DNA of 9,501 bases from Chryseobacterium sp. (GTDB lineage Bacteria > Bacteroidota > Bacteroidia > Flavobacteriales > Weeksellaceae), in the NCBI GenBank assembly GCA_003852805.1, contig RDDY01000144.1, positions 1 through 9,501 on the forward strand, in the 5' to 3' direction. The notes beneath the pieces were generated by a model. The model made no database searches, was not told the origin of the DNA, and was given only the letters and a program-made list of their open reading frames with translations. Numbering within the stretch: position 1 is the stretch's first letter; the number at the start of each line of letters is the position of its first letter. Shown one piece after another: positions 1 through 6,795 of this stretch. The translations under genes and the position numbers were made by a program.

Positions 1-152
1 CTCAAACCTCCACCTTTGGAGATAGCTGACACGTTCATACCCGCTTTCACACCGAATTTGGTTCCGTTACCGTAAGTGTTTGTTGTACCGTAAGTCTGTG
101 CTGTGGCCATGGTTGCGGCTACTACTCCCAGTCCTAAAAATACCTTTTTCAT
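1..152 (-). CDS. Outer-membrane beta-barrel protein, N-terminal part (cut by window edge)
   Basis: Reading leftwards from the ATG at 152-150, 50 codons are present before the window ends. The protein begins with a clear Sec signal peptide: a KK pair, a hydrophobic core (VFLGLGVVAATMA) and a likely cut after Ala18, leaving Gln19 as the mature N-terminus. A short Thr/Tyr/Gly/Asn-rich linker follows, then FGVKAGMNVSAIS. That segment is typical of the first strand of small flavobacterial outer-membrane beta-barrel proteins (PorT/OMP_b-brl type). The start is preceded by an A/T-only stretch without a Shine-Dalgarno sequence, as expected in this phylum. The gene lies downstream of aroB on the same strand, but 252 bp of repeat-rich DNA between them suggests its own promoter. 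The exact family cannot be settled from 50 residues, and the function is unknown beyond probable location in the outer membrane. Confidence 0.8.
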   Translation of the reverse strand, partial: MKKVFLGLGVVAATMATAQTYGTTNTYGNGTKFGVKAGMNVSAISKGGGL

Positions 153-196
153 AATTTTAATTTTTAATTGTTTTCAATTTTGACTGATAGCCTTAT

Positions 197-213
197 GACA
201 AAGACGGTGCCAA
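197..213 (-). promoter_or_regulatory. Candidate sigma-54 (-24/-12) promoter for the outer-membrane protein gene
   Basis: On the minus strand this reads TTGGCACCGTCTTTGTC. It matches the sigma-54 pattern TTGGCAC-N5-TTG with correct spacing, but the invariant -12 GC reads GT here, which is a real weakness. A start about 12 bases downstream would give a leader of roughly 33 nt before the ATG at 152. I found no TAnnTTTG -7 element in this intergenic region on this strand, unlike the other genes of the window. Sigma-54 is present in many Bacteroidota, but this assignment is inference only. Confidence 0.3.
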
Positions 214-252
214 AGTCGGGGTTTTATCTGTCATGTAGCGAGTGATCACAAC

Positions 253-325
253 CGTTTAAACAATCGTTTAAATTTATTCGATTGGTTGTAAAGCGCTTGT
301 AGCATTCAACTTTTCACCGTTTAAA
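253..325. repeat. Three direct copies of CGTTTAAA upstream of the outer-membrane protein gene
   Basis: Exact copies of CGTTTAAA occur at 253-260, 265-272 and 318-325; the first and third extend to ACCGTTTAAA. The first two start 12 bp apart. The first copy is flanked on its left by the palindrome GTGATCAC (242-249). CAATCG (261-266) and CGATTG (279-284) also form an inverted pair. Repeated short sites upstream of a start codon suggest binding sites for a regulator, but no known factor was recognised. Confidence 0.45.
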
Positions 326-333
326 AGCAGTTG

Positions 334-367
334 ATAAAGTCATATATGACTTTTGTCATGACTTTAT
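334..367. promoter_or_regulatory. Nested palindromes built from three ATGACTTT half-sites
   Basis: The half-site ATGACTTT occurs forward at 346-353 and 358-365 (12 bp apart) and inverted at 336-343. The inverted and first forward copies form a perfect 18-bp palindrome (336-353). The inverted copy also pairs with the second forward copy as a 10-bp inverted repeat, ATAAAGTCAT (334-343) with ATGACTTTAT (358-367). It lies 38-71 bases downstream of the aroB stop and about 180-215 bp upstream of the outer-membrane protein start. It is A/T-rich with no T tract after a GC stem, so it looks more like an operator or enhancer site than a terminator. Confidence 0.5.
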
Positions 368-404
368 TTCAATGGTAAGCCGGTGTGGCCGAAATATATG
401 TTCC

Positions 405-1445
405 TTATCGGCCGGAAATGTAATATTCAAGCGCTTTGACTACGGCAGTTTCGTCAGCACATACATTGTATCGACACTTGCCGATTGCTTCAGGCAAAGA
501 AAAATTGATCGCTGAGCCGATATTTTTCTTGTCTTGCTGCATGGTATGGATTAATGTTGCCATCGGGATCTCACTGATAGACAACCTCGGGTAAAAGCGA
601 TCGATTGTGGTGACGATCTCGGTAACTTCACCGGAATGAAGTCCGCACACTTCCCGAGCCAATTGCGCTTCGCAAATCATGCCCGCTGCTACCGCTTCGC
701 CGTGCGGCACGGGTTTGCCGATTTTCAGAAAATAACTTTCGATTGCATGACCGACGGTATGGCCGAAATTTAAAATCTTCCGGATTCCCGTCTCGCGGAA
801 ATCTTGATCTACAATCGATTGTTTTATGTCCGCCGAATCTTTAATATAGGGCGCTATGCTTTCTACCGACAGGACACCGGTTGACGACAGTTTATTCCAA
901 TGCTCTCGCGATGCCACAATGCCATGCTTCAGCATTTCTGCAAAACCGCTGCGCAGTTCTATATATGTCAAGGTTTTTAGAAATTGCGGATAAAGGCATA
1001 TCTGTTCGGGCAGGGCAAAGGTCCCGATGAGGTTCTTGTAAAAATTAAGATCGACGCCTGTTTTTCCGCCGATGGACGCATCTACCATTCCCAGAAGGCT
1101 TGTCGGGATATTGATAAACGGAAAACCCCTTTTAAAGGTGGAAGCGATAAACCCGCCGAGGTCGGAAACCACGCCGCCGCCCAAGTTGATCAACAGCGAA
1201 TGCCGATCTGCCCCAAACTCCGAGAGTATTTCCCACAGTTGTGCTGTCGTTTCCAAAGTTTTCATTTCCTCACCGGCAGAAATTTCCAATATCTCGTATG
1301 GAACTTCGGTGACCAGTTCGGGCAATAGAACCGGAAGGCAGCTGCTGTGCGTATTCTCGTCCACCAAGAAGAAGATCTTGGTGGGTTTCTTTCTTTGCAG
1401 ATAATCGTTGATCGGTGCGAAGCTGCCGTCGGAAAAAGTAATCAT
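405..1445 (-). CDS. aroB: 3-dehydroquinate synthase
   Basis: This cytoplasmic enzyme makes 3-dehydroquinate from DAHP, the second step of the shikimate pathway to aromatic amino acids, using NAD and a divalent metal (usually zinc). The 346-residue length is normal for the family. The NAD-binding region holds GGGVVSDLGGF (residues 89-99). The substrate loop has VDASIGGKTGVD (121-132) and K137-N138. The expected metal ligands are E170 (in FAEMLKHG), H229 (first His of NFGHTVGHAIE) and H248 (in PHGE); H233 is the second conserved active-site His. No key residue is missing. The start at 1445 is chosen because a perfect -7 element ends 19 bases upstream and the protein begins as a typical short flavobacterial AroB. 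It is divergent from the proline dehydrogenase gene. No convincing intrinsic terminator follows its stop. Confidence 0.96.
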   Translation of the reverse strand: MITFSDGSFAPINDYLQRKKPTKIFFLVDENTHSSCLPVLLPELVTEVPYEILEISAGEEMKTLETTAQLWEILSEFGADRHSLLINLGGGVVSDLGGFIASTFKRGFPFINIPTSLLGMVDASIGGKTGVDLNFYKNLIGTFALPEQICLYPQFLKTLTYIELRSGFAEMLKHGIVASREHWNKLSSTGVLSVESIAPYIKDSADIKQSIVDQDFRETGIRKILNFGHTVGHAIESYFLKIGKPVPHGEAVAAGMICEAQLAREVCGLHSGEVTEIVTTIDRFYPRLSISEIPMATLIHTMQQDKKNIGSAINFSLPEAIGKCRYNVCADETAVVKALEYYISGR

Positions 1446-1464
1446 AAAACCGTGATTTTACACG

Positions 1465-1472
1465 CAAAAGTA
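1465..1472 (-). promoter_or_regulatory. -7 promoter element of aroB
   Basis: On the minus strand this reads TACTTTTG, an exact match to the Bacteroidota -7 consensus TAnnTTTG. It ends 19 bases before the aroB ATG, implying a leader of roughly 12-15 nt. I could not find a clear -33 TTTG/TTG at the usual distance, so the promoter rests on the -7 box and its position. Confidence 0.55.
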
Positions 1473-1483
1473 TCAAATAAAAT

Positions 1484-1495
1484 TGCGCCGGCGCA
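1484..1495. repeat. GC-rich perfect palindrome between divergent aroB and proline dehydrogenase
   Basis: TGCGCCGGCGCA is a perfect 12-bp palindrome in otherwise A/T-rich DNA. It lies just upstream of the aroB -7 box, about 27 bp from the -7 box of the opposite gene. A regulator bound here could affect both promoters, but a 12-bp GC palindrome may also be chance or a restriction-type site. Confidence 0.35.
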
Positions 1496-1521
1496 TCGGA
1501 CAATATCGTCTTAATATTGAT

Positions 1522-1529
1522 TAAATTTG
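1522..1529 (+). promoter_or_regulatory. -7 promoter element of the proline dehydrogenase gene
   Basis: TAAATTTG matches TAnnTTTG exactly and ends 17 bases before the ATG at 1547. It also decides the start: an upstream in-frame TTG at 1517 would precede this element and could not lie in a transcript started from it. No good -33 box was found. Confidence 0.5.
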
Positions 1530-1546
1530 TGCTGTTAATAATAGAT

Positions 1547-2719
1547 ATGAATCCATTCGACAATACCGAGATTGCCTTCGCGGACAAAACCACCGCTCAG
1601 CTGCAAAAAGCTTATTGGATGTTCAAGATGATCGAAAATCCAACGCTAACCAATTTAGGCGTTTCCGCGCTGAATTTCACTGTCAAGAATAACTTCCCGT
1701 TCGTCACGGGCATCGTACGCAAGACGCTCTTCGACCAGTTTGTGGGCGGCGAAACCCGCGAAGAAAGTATGAAGGTTGTCAACACACTATATAAAAGAGG
1801 CGTTGGCAGCATCTTCGATTACTCGGTGGAGGGACAGCAGAACGAGAAGACCTTTGATAGCGTATGTCAAGAAATCTTGGATATCGTACGCTTTTCCGCC
1901 GGCAATCCTGCCATTCCGTTTGTGGTTTTCAAACCGACAGCTTTCGGTCGCATAGAAATTTACGATGAGGTAGGAAAGGGAGTAGAATTGACGACCAGCC
2001 AAAAGGAAGAGTGGCAGCGCGTTATCAACCGTTTTGATTCTGTCTGCAAGCTTTGCCACGAGAAAGACATCCGCGTGATGGTAGATGCCGAGGAAAGCTG
2101 GATGCAGGGCGCCGCCGATGCGCTGGTAGAACAGATGATGGAAAAGTACAACCGCGATAAAGCCATCGTGTGGAATACAATTCAAATGTATCGCACGCAC
2201 CGATTGGAATATATGGAAGAAAACCTCGGGCGCGCGAAAGAGCGCGGTTATTTCATCGGTTACAAAATAGTACGCGGCGCTTACATGGAAAAGGAGCGCG
2301 AACGAGCCGCAGAGATAGGTTACCCGGACCCGATACAGCCGACAAAGCAAGCGACAGACAACAATTACAATGCAGCCATTGATTTCATCATGCAGCATTT
2401 GGACCGCATATCTGCTTTCTTTGGCACGCATAACGAAAAAAGTACAGAATTGGTTATGGATAAAATGCGCAGCGCAGGTTTGTCCAACGATGACAAGCAT
2501 ATATCCTTCGGTCAACTGTACGGTATGTCAGACAACATCACATTCTATCTGGCCAACCAGAAATACAACGTAGCCAAGTACCTTCCTTATGGTCCTGTGA
2601 AAGACGTGGTTCCTTATCTGACCAGGCGCGCACAGGAAAACACATCGGTTGCCGGGCAAACCGGACGGGAATTGGGCTTGATAAAAAAAGAGTTGGAACG
2701 GAGAAAGAACAACAGATAA
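1547..2719 (+). CDS. Proline dehydrogenase (monofunctional, FAD-dependent)
   Basis: The enzyme oxidises L-proline to 1-pyrroline-5-carboxylate with FAD, passing electrons to the quinone pool; it is the first step of proline use as carbon and nitrogen source. The 390-residue protein is a single PRODH (beta/alpha)8 barrel, without the P5C dehydrogenase or DNA-binding domains of large PutA proteins. Visible family motifs are FKPTAFGR, VDAEESWMQ, NTIQMYR, KIVRGAY (residues 240-246), GTHN, FGQLYGMSD, and near the C-terminus YGPVKDVVPYLTRRAQEN. Its R360-R361 pair corresponds to the arginines that bind the proline carboxylate in PutA. The ATG at 1547 gives MNPFDNTEIAF, typical of flavobacterial homologues; the TTG at 1517 would add ten hydrophobic residues and is rejected. 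It is followed after 11 bp by priA, probably in one transcript. The P5C dehydrogenase partner is not in the window. Confidence 0.94.
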   Translation: MNPFDNTEIAFADKTTAQLQKAYWMFKMIENPTLTNLGVSALNFTVKNNFPFVTGIVRKTLFDQFVGGETREESMKVVNTLYKRGVGSIFDYSVEGQQNEKTFDSVCQEILDIVRFSAGNPAIPFVVFKPTAFGRIEIYDEVGKGVELTTSQKEEWQRVINRFDSVCKLCHEKDIRVMVDAEESWMQGAADALVEQMMEKYNRDKAIVWNTIQMYRTHRLEYMEENLGRAKERGYFIGYKIVRGAYMEKERERAAEIGYPDPIQPTKQATDNNYNAAIDFIMQHLDRISAFFGTHNEKSTELVMDKMRSAGLSNDDKHISFGQLYGMSDNITFYLANQKYNVAKYLPYGPVKDVVPYLTRRAQENTSVAGQTGRELGLIKKELERRKNNR

Positions 2720-2730
2720 ACAACCGTACA

Positions 2731-5166
2731 TTGCAGTTTGCGCAGATTATTTTACCGCTGAACATACCGGGCACTTACACATACAGAGTGCCTGAGGTTC
2801 TGGCTGAGCGCATATCTGCGGGGATGAGGGCCGTTGTGCAATTCGGCGGGCGTAAACTGTACACGGGCATTGTGGCCGAAGTGCATGATGTGGCGCCCGA
2901 GGCTATTCGACCGAAAGAAATTGTTGCGCTGTTGGATGATTTCCCGATCATGCCTTTGCAGCAGTTGCAGTTTTGGCAATGGTTGAGCGAGTATTATCTG
3001 AGCAATGAGGGCGAAATTTACAGATTTGCATTTCCGTCTTCGTTGAAGTTGGAGAGCGAAACCTACATCCGCCGACATCCCGATACCGCAATTGATGAGG
3101 GGAATCTGGAGGCCAACGAGCTGATGCTGATGCAGGCTTTGGAAGTTCGGCAGCTGTTGAGCCTGAAAGAACTGGAGGCTTTTATACCGAAGAAGGAAAT
3201 TTTCAGGACACTGTCGGAATTAATCGACCGGCGCTATATCATCATCGACGAAAAGATTGCCGAGAAATACCGTGCACGCGAAATTGTCTATCTGCGAATC
3301 AGTGAACATATCGGCACAGACATCTCTGTTCAGGCAGTGTTGCAAGATTTAAACAGATCGCCGCGGCAAAAAGAGCTTTTCTTGGCTATGCTGGCCGCAA
3401 GTTCTTCGGGCGAACAGTCGATTAAAAAATCGGACATAGCCAAAAACTTCAGTTCGGCGCAGATTCGTTCGTTGGTCAACAAGGGGTACTTGGTAGAAGT
3501 GGTCAAAAAGAAAGAACACTTAGAACTTTACGAAGGCGAAAAAGAGCAGCTCGAAACATTGACCGATGCGCAAGAAACTGCGCTGCGCGAACTGGAAACC
3601 GCGTTTGGGATTTACCAAGCGGCGCTTCTGCAAGGCCCGACTGCATCGGGCAAGACGCATGTTTATGCGGCGGAGATTGAAAAGGTTGTTGAGAGCGGCG
3701 GAACGGTTCTTTACTTGCTCCCTGAAATCGGCGTCACCAAACAGATTATCGGTCGACTCGAAAAAAAGTATGGAACAACCTTGGGCTTTTACCACGCAAA
3801 AATGAGCGATTTTGAGCGCGTGGAAATTTGGCGTAAAGTTCTGTCGGATCAACTGAAAATCATCATCGGGACTCGAACTGCTCTTTTCCTGCCGTATCAA
3901 AAGCTCGACCTTATTGTAATAGACGAGGAACACGACAACTCTTACCGACAGACGCATTTCAGACCTTATTTTCATGCGCGGGATGCTGCCGTAATGCTCA
4001 GCCGTATCTACGGCGGTCACGCATTGTTGGGCAGTGCAACGCCGGCTGTGGAAAGTGTCCGCGCGGTTCAAACCGAGAAGCTGGGGTGGGCAAAAATTGC
4101 CGAGCGTTACGGCAAAGCAAAATTTCCGCAAATAGAACTCATCAATTTCAAAGAGGAACAAAGTCTGAAATTGACGACCGGCAGTTTCAGCCAAAAGCTT
4201 ATCGATACGATAAATGCCGAACTGGAAAAGCAACGTCAGATTATCGTACTTCACAATCGCCGGGGTTATGCAAATGTTTTGGAATGTGAAAGCTGCGGCC
4301 ACGCGACTTTCTGCTCCAATTGTGATGTGGTGATGACGTACCACAAATCTACCAACGAGTTGAAATGTCATTACTGTGGCCACCGCGCCGCAAAACCGCA
4401 GCAATGCTCGGCTTGCCATTCGGAAAATCTAACAACGAAGGGCGTGGGCATCCAGCAAATAGAGGAGGAGCTACGGAGCCTTTTCCCCAATGCAGTAATC
4501 GACCGAATGGATGCCGACAGTATGCGGGGACGCTTTGCTTACGAGAAATTGTACGAGAAGATCGAAAACGGCGAAACCGACATTATTGTAGGCACACAGA
4601 TGATTGCCAAAGGCTTGGATTTTGATCGCGTAGATTTGGTCGCTGTGCCGCGCGCCGATTCTCTGCTTCACGTCTCGGATTACAGAGCCGACGAGCGCGC
4701 TTGGCAGTTGCTGATGCAGGTAGGCGGCCGCGCCGGGAGAAAGTCGGGGGACGGAAAAATGATGGTTCAGACCTACGATCCGTCACATGCGGTTTTCCAA
4801 TTCCTGGGCGACGATTCCGGCCGTATTTATGGTTATCTTCTGGATGAACGCAAGAAATTCTTATATCCGCCGTTTGTCCGCACTTTGATGATAGAAATCC
4901 GTCACCGCAAAGAAGGGAAGACAAGTCGTGCCGCACAGTTCATGGGCTCGGTGCTGCGCAAATATTTGCCGGAAGAATGCATCTTGGGTCCCGAAAAAGC
5001 CCCGCTGGCGCGCGTAAACAATCTCTATCAATATCAAATATTATTGAAACTGCCGAAAGGAAAACAAGGGCAGTTATTTAAAGAATTGGTCGGCAAGGCG
5101 GAAGAAGAGTTCCGCGCAATTACCGCTTATCAAAGTGTGAAGCTTGAGTTGATTGTCGACTTTTAA
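2731..5166 (+). CDS. priA: Primosomal protein N' (replication restart helicase PriA)
   Basis: PriA binds stalled or repaired replication forks, unwinds the lagging arm with 3'-5' polarity and starts reloading of the replicative helicase. The 811 residues show the full architecture: N-terminal 3'-DNA-end-binding domain (about 1-100), winged helix, then a superfamily 2 helicase core. Walker A is GPTASGKT (302-309), Walker B is DEEH (398-401), motif III is GSATP, and motif VI is QVGGRAGR (663-670). The zinc-binding insertion has all eight cysteines as four CxxC pairs: 519/522, 528/531, 546/549 and 559/562. The start is TTG at 2731: it gives the expected MxFAQIILPL opening, lies 11 bp after the preceding stop, and no ATG is nearby in frame. 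Walker A and motif VI differ slightly from the common GVTGSGKT and QVAGRAGR, but essential residues are kept. Coupling to proline dehydrogenase appears to be positional rather than functional. Confidence 0.96.
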   Translation: MQFAQIILPLNIPGTYTYRVPEVLAERISAGMRAVVQFGGRKLYTGIVAEVHDVAPEAIRPKEIVALLDDFPIMPLQQLQFWQWLSEYYLSNEGEIYRFAFPSSLKLESETYIRRHPDTAIDEGNLEANELMLMQALEVRQLLSLKELEAFIPKKEIFRTLSELIDRRYIIIDEKIAEKYRAREIVYLRISEHIGTDISVQAVLQDLNRSPRQKELFLAMLAASSSGEQSIKKSDIAKNFSSAQIRSLVNKGYLVEVVKKKEHLELYEGEKEQLETLTDAQETALRELETAFGIYQAALLQGPTASGKTHVYAAEIEKVVESGGTVLYLLPEIGVTKQIIGRLEKKYGTTLGFYHAKMSDFERVEIWRKVLSDQLKIIIGTRTALFLPYQKLDLIVIDEEHDNSYRQTHFRPYFHARDAAVMLSRIYGGHALLGSATPAVESVRAVQTEKLGWAKIAERYGKAKFPQIELINFKEEQSLKLTTGSFSQKLIDTINAELEKQRQIIVLHNRRGYANVLECESCGHATFCSNCDVVMTYHKSTNELKCHYCGHRAAKPQQCSACHSENLTTKGVGIQQIEEELRSLFPNAVIDRMDADSMRGRFAYEKLYEKIENGETDIIVGTQMIAKGLDFDRVDLVAVPRADSLLHVSDYRADERAWQLLMQVGGRAGRKSGDGKMMVQTYDPSHAVFQFLGDDSGRIYGYLLDERKKFLYPPFVRTLMIEIRHRKEGKTSRAAQFMGSVLRKYLPEECILGPEKAPLARVNNLYQYQILLKLPKGKQGQLFKELVGKAEEEFRAITAYQSVKLELIVDF

Positions 5167-5208
5167 CTGTTTTTAACATTTTTAACAAGGCTAAAAGTTT
5201 TCTTTAAC
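5162..5208. repeat. Four copies of TTTAAC after priA and upstream of dacB
   Basis: TTTAAC occurs at 5162-5167, 5172-5177, 5181-5186 and 5203-5208, with start spacings of 10, 9 and 22 bp, close to one and two helical turns. The first copy overlaps the priA stop. The cluster ends 22 bp upstream of the proposed dacB -7 box. It could be an A/T-rich promoter upstream element or binding sites, but biased T/A composition makes chance copies likely too. Confidence 0.35.
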
Positions 5209-5230
5209 ATTTCTCGCATTCAATAATTTC

Positions 5231-5238
5231 TATTTTTA
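5231..5238 (+). promoter_or_regulatory. Candidate -7 promoter element of dacB
   Basis: TATTTTTA differs from TAnnTTTG only in the last base. If used, transcription would begin around 5244 and give a leader of about 60-65 nt that holds the competing hairpins at 5256-5287. No clear -33 TTTG is present at the normal distance. No better -7 match was seen between the hairpins and the dacB ATG. Confidence 0.35.
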
Positions 5239-5255
5239 CGCAGTAAATAAAATAC

Positions 5256-5287
5256 TCATCTTCAGCGGAGAAGATGAACTTTTCCGC
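5256..5287 (+). other. Two mutually exclusive hairpins in the dacB leader
   Basis: Hairpin A: TCATCTTC (5256-5263) pairs perfectly with GAAGATGA (5270-5277) over a 6-nt loop. Hairpin B: GCGGAGAAG (5265-5273) pairs with CTTTTCCGC (5279-5287), nine pairs with one G-U, over a 5-nt loop. B takes its 5' arm from the loop and 3' arm of A, so both cannot form at once. Hairpin A would form first during transcription, while B has more GC pairs. No T tract follows directly; a T7 run lies at 5299-5305. It may be a leader switch, a weak end for the priA transcript, or chance. Confidence 0.4.
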
Positions 5288-5307
5288 CGAACATATTATT
5301 TTTTTGA

Positions 5308-6756
5308 ATGCATAGAATAAGTAAATTCCTGGGTGCGAATCTCGTGCTCGTTTCCTCGCTTTTTATTGCGCAAACTTCCATACCCGCGCAATTACCACAG
5401 CACTACGAATTGCAAGATCCGAGCCGGACGGAGGCTCATGTAGAATTAACGGCGAAGGATCTCCTTGAAATCGAGATCAACCGTTTGCAAGCCGATCCTA
5501 TACTGCGCAACGCCAGTTGGAGTTTTAGCCTCTACGATCCCGTTACCAACCGAGAGATTCTCTCGTACAATGACCGCACTCCTTTACTGCCCGCTTCCAC
5601 AACAAAATTGCTGACCACGGAAACGGCTTACGCCATGCTGGGTCCTGATTATCGCTGGAACACGCAGTTGGAATATTCGGGAGAAGTTGGCGAGGACGGA
5701 ACGCTTAACGGCAACTTATATATTGTAGGCAGCGGAGATCCGACCTTGGGCAAAGCCGCGGGCGGAGCGTCTTCTTATTGGGCGATTGTCTCAAAGTTTA
5801 GAGATGCAATTAAAGAAGCGGGGATACGTAAAGTTAGCGGTGATATCATCATTCAAAACGGCATCTTCAAATCAGACAACATTGTGTTGCCGCCGAACAT
5901 CGTTTGGTTGGAGCACAACAATTATTTCCTGCCCGCCGGCAGCACACAAAACATTGACCCTACAAAGGAGCGTCTGGTTGTAAAGGCGCGCAATCTGCTC
6001 AACGACGGGAAGCGTTACTTCTACATTTCGCCGTACACGGGCAAGCAGGCAACGGCAGATTCTTTTGACGGAGCCGGAAGCGTGTCGGTAAAACTGCCGG
6101 ATGCACCGTACTACTTGGCCAACAGCCTGCGCACATCACTGGTAAAAAGCGGAGTAAGCGTGGCCGGAAAAGTAGTGGCACGGCCAATTGATGCCGAACC
6201 CGGAATCCGCAATTATTTGGCGCGCGAAGAATCACCGTGTTTGGAAGACATTATTTATTTCACCAATCAAACCAGCAGCAATGCATTTGCAGAGGCGCTA
6301 TTGCACAGCGTGGGCTATTTGGCCACCGGAGACCACACAGCGCTTTCGGGGCGCAGTACGGTGACCGAACATTTGTCTGAGAGAGGCTATGATTTTACGG
6401 GTCTGAGCTATTCCGATGGCAGCGGCCTTTCGCGGTCAAACTTTGTAACGGCTTACTCTCAGGTACGCTTCTTGGCAGACATCATGAAACAGCCGTATTA
6501 CAACAGTTTCCTCACTTCGCTGCCCATTGCGGGACAGACGGGGACGCTGAAGCGAATGTTCAATTACAGTGACGCAAACGGCAGAATCTTTGCCAAGACC
6601 GGAACGCTGAATCGCGTGAAGACACTGGCCGGTTACATCAACACAAACTCCGGGAGGACGCTTACTTTCTCATTGTTGATCAACGGTTACAACGGTTCTG
6701 TGGACCAGGTGAAGAAACGGATGGAAGAATTGCTGAGTCCGGTGCTGGACCTGTGA
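5308..6756 (+). CDS. dacB: D-alanyl-D-alanine carboxypeptidase/endopeptidase, PBP4 type (peptidase S13)
   Basis: This exported low-molecular-weight class C penicillin-binding protein trims or cuts peptidoglycan cross-links (DD-carboxypeptidase and DD-endopeptidase) in the periplasm. A signal peptide covers about residues 1-27, with cleavage before Gln22 or Gln28. The three catalytic motifs are complete: SxxK as STTK (S97-K100, nucleophile S97), SxN as SSN (S323-N325) and KTG (K430-G432). The 226 residues between the first two motifs indicate the large extra domains typical of PBP4/DacB. Total length, 482 residues, is normal. The ATG at 5308 directly precedes the signal peptide. It stands alone between a structured leader and a strong terminator, so it is probably a single-gene transcript. 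No C-terminal membrane anchor is seen, so it is predicted soluble or loosely attached. Confidence 0.94.
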   Translation: MHRISKFLGANLVLVSSLFIAQTSIPAQLPQHYELQDPSRTEAHVELTAKDLLEIEINRLQADPILRNASWSFSLYDPVTNREILSYNDRTPLLPASTTKLLTTETAYAMLGPDYRWNTQLEYSGEVGEDGTLNGNLYIVGSGDPTLGKAAGGASSYWAIVSKFRDAIKEAGIRKVSGDIIIQNGIFKSDNIVLPPNIVWLEHNNYFLPAGSTQNIDPTKERLVVKARNLLNDGKRYFYISPYTGKQATADSFDGAGSVSVKLPDAPYYLANSLRTSLVKSGVSVAGKVVARPIDAEPGIRNYLAREESPCLEDIIYFTNQTSSNAFAEALLHSVGYLATGDHTALSGRSTVTEHLSERGYDFTGLSYSDGSGLSRSNFVTAYSQVRFLADIMKQPYYNSFLTSLPIAGQTGTLKRMFNYSDANGRIFAKTGTLNRVKTLAGYINTNSGRTLTFSLLINGYNGSVDQVKKRMEELLSPVLDL

Positions 6757-6764
6757 AATGTTAC

Positions 6765-6795
6765 AAAGCTTTGCCCAAGGGTGAAGCTTTTTTTT
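6765..6795 (+). terminator. Intrinsic terminator after dacB
   Basis: AAAGCTTTGCC (from 6765) pairs with GGTGAAGCTTT (to 6790) as an 11-bp stem including two wobble pairs, closed by a short CAAG loop. The 3' arm runs directly into eight consecutive Ts (6788-6795). It begins eight bases after the dacB stop codon (TGA 6754-6756). This is the clearest terminator in the window. Confidence 0.88.

Noticed and set aside
362..427. Possible terminator after aroB formed by GGCCGA and TCGGCC
   Set aside because: The stem is only about six pairs with a long loop and has no T tract on the aroB strand.
1517..1546. Upstream TTG start for proline dehydrogenase adding ten residues
   Set aside because: The added residues are hydrophobic and unlike the family, and the TTG lies upstream of the -7 element, so it would not be in the transcript.
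1787..2515. 242-codon minus-strand frame opposite proline dehydrogenase
   Set aside because: Fully antisense to a well-conserved enzyme, with no recognisable protein motif and a Cys/His-rich composition typical of shadow frames.
3520..4419. 299-codon open frame on the minus strand inside priA
   Set aside because: It lies wholly opposite the conserved helicase core and zinc region of priA. Its translation has no recognisable domain and reflects the codon bias of the real gene.
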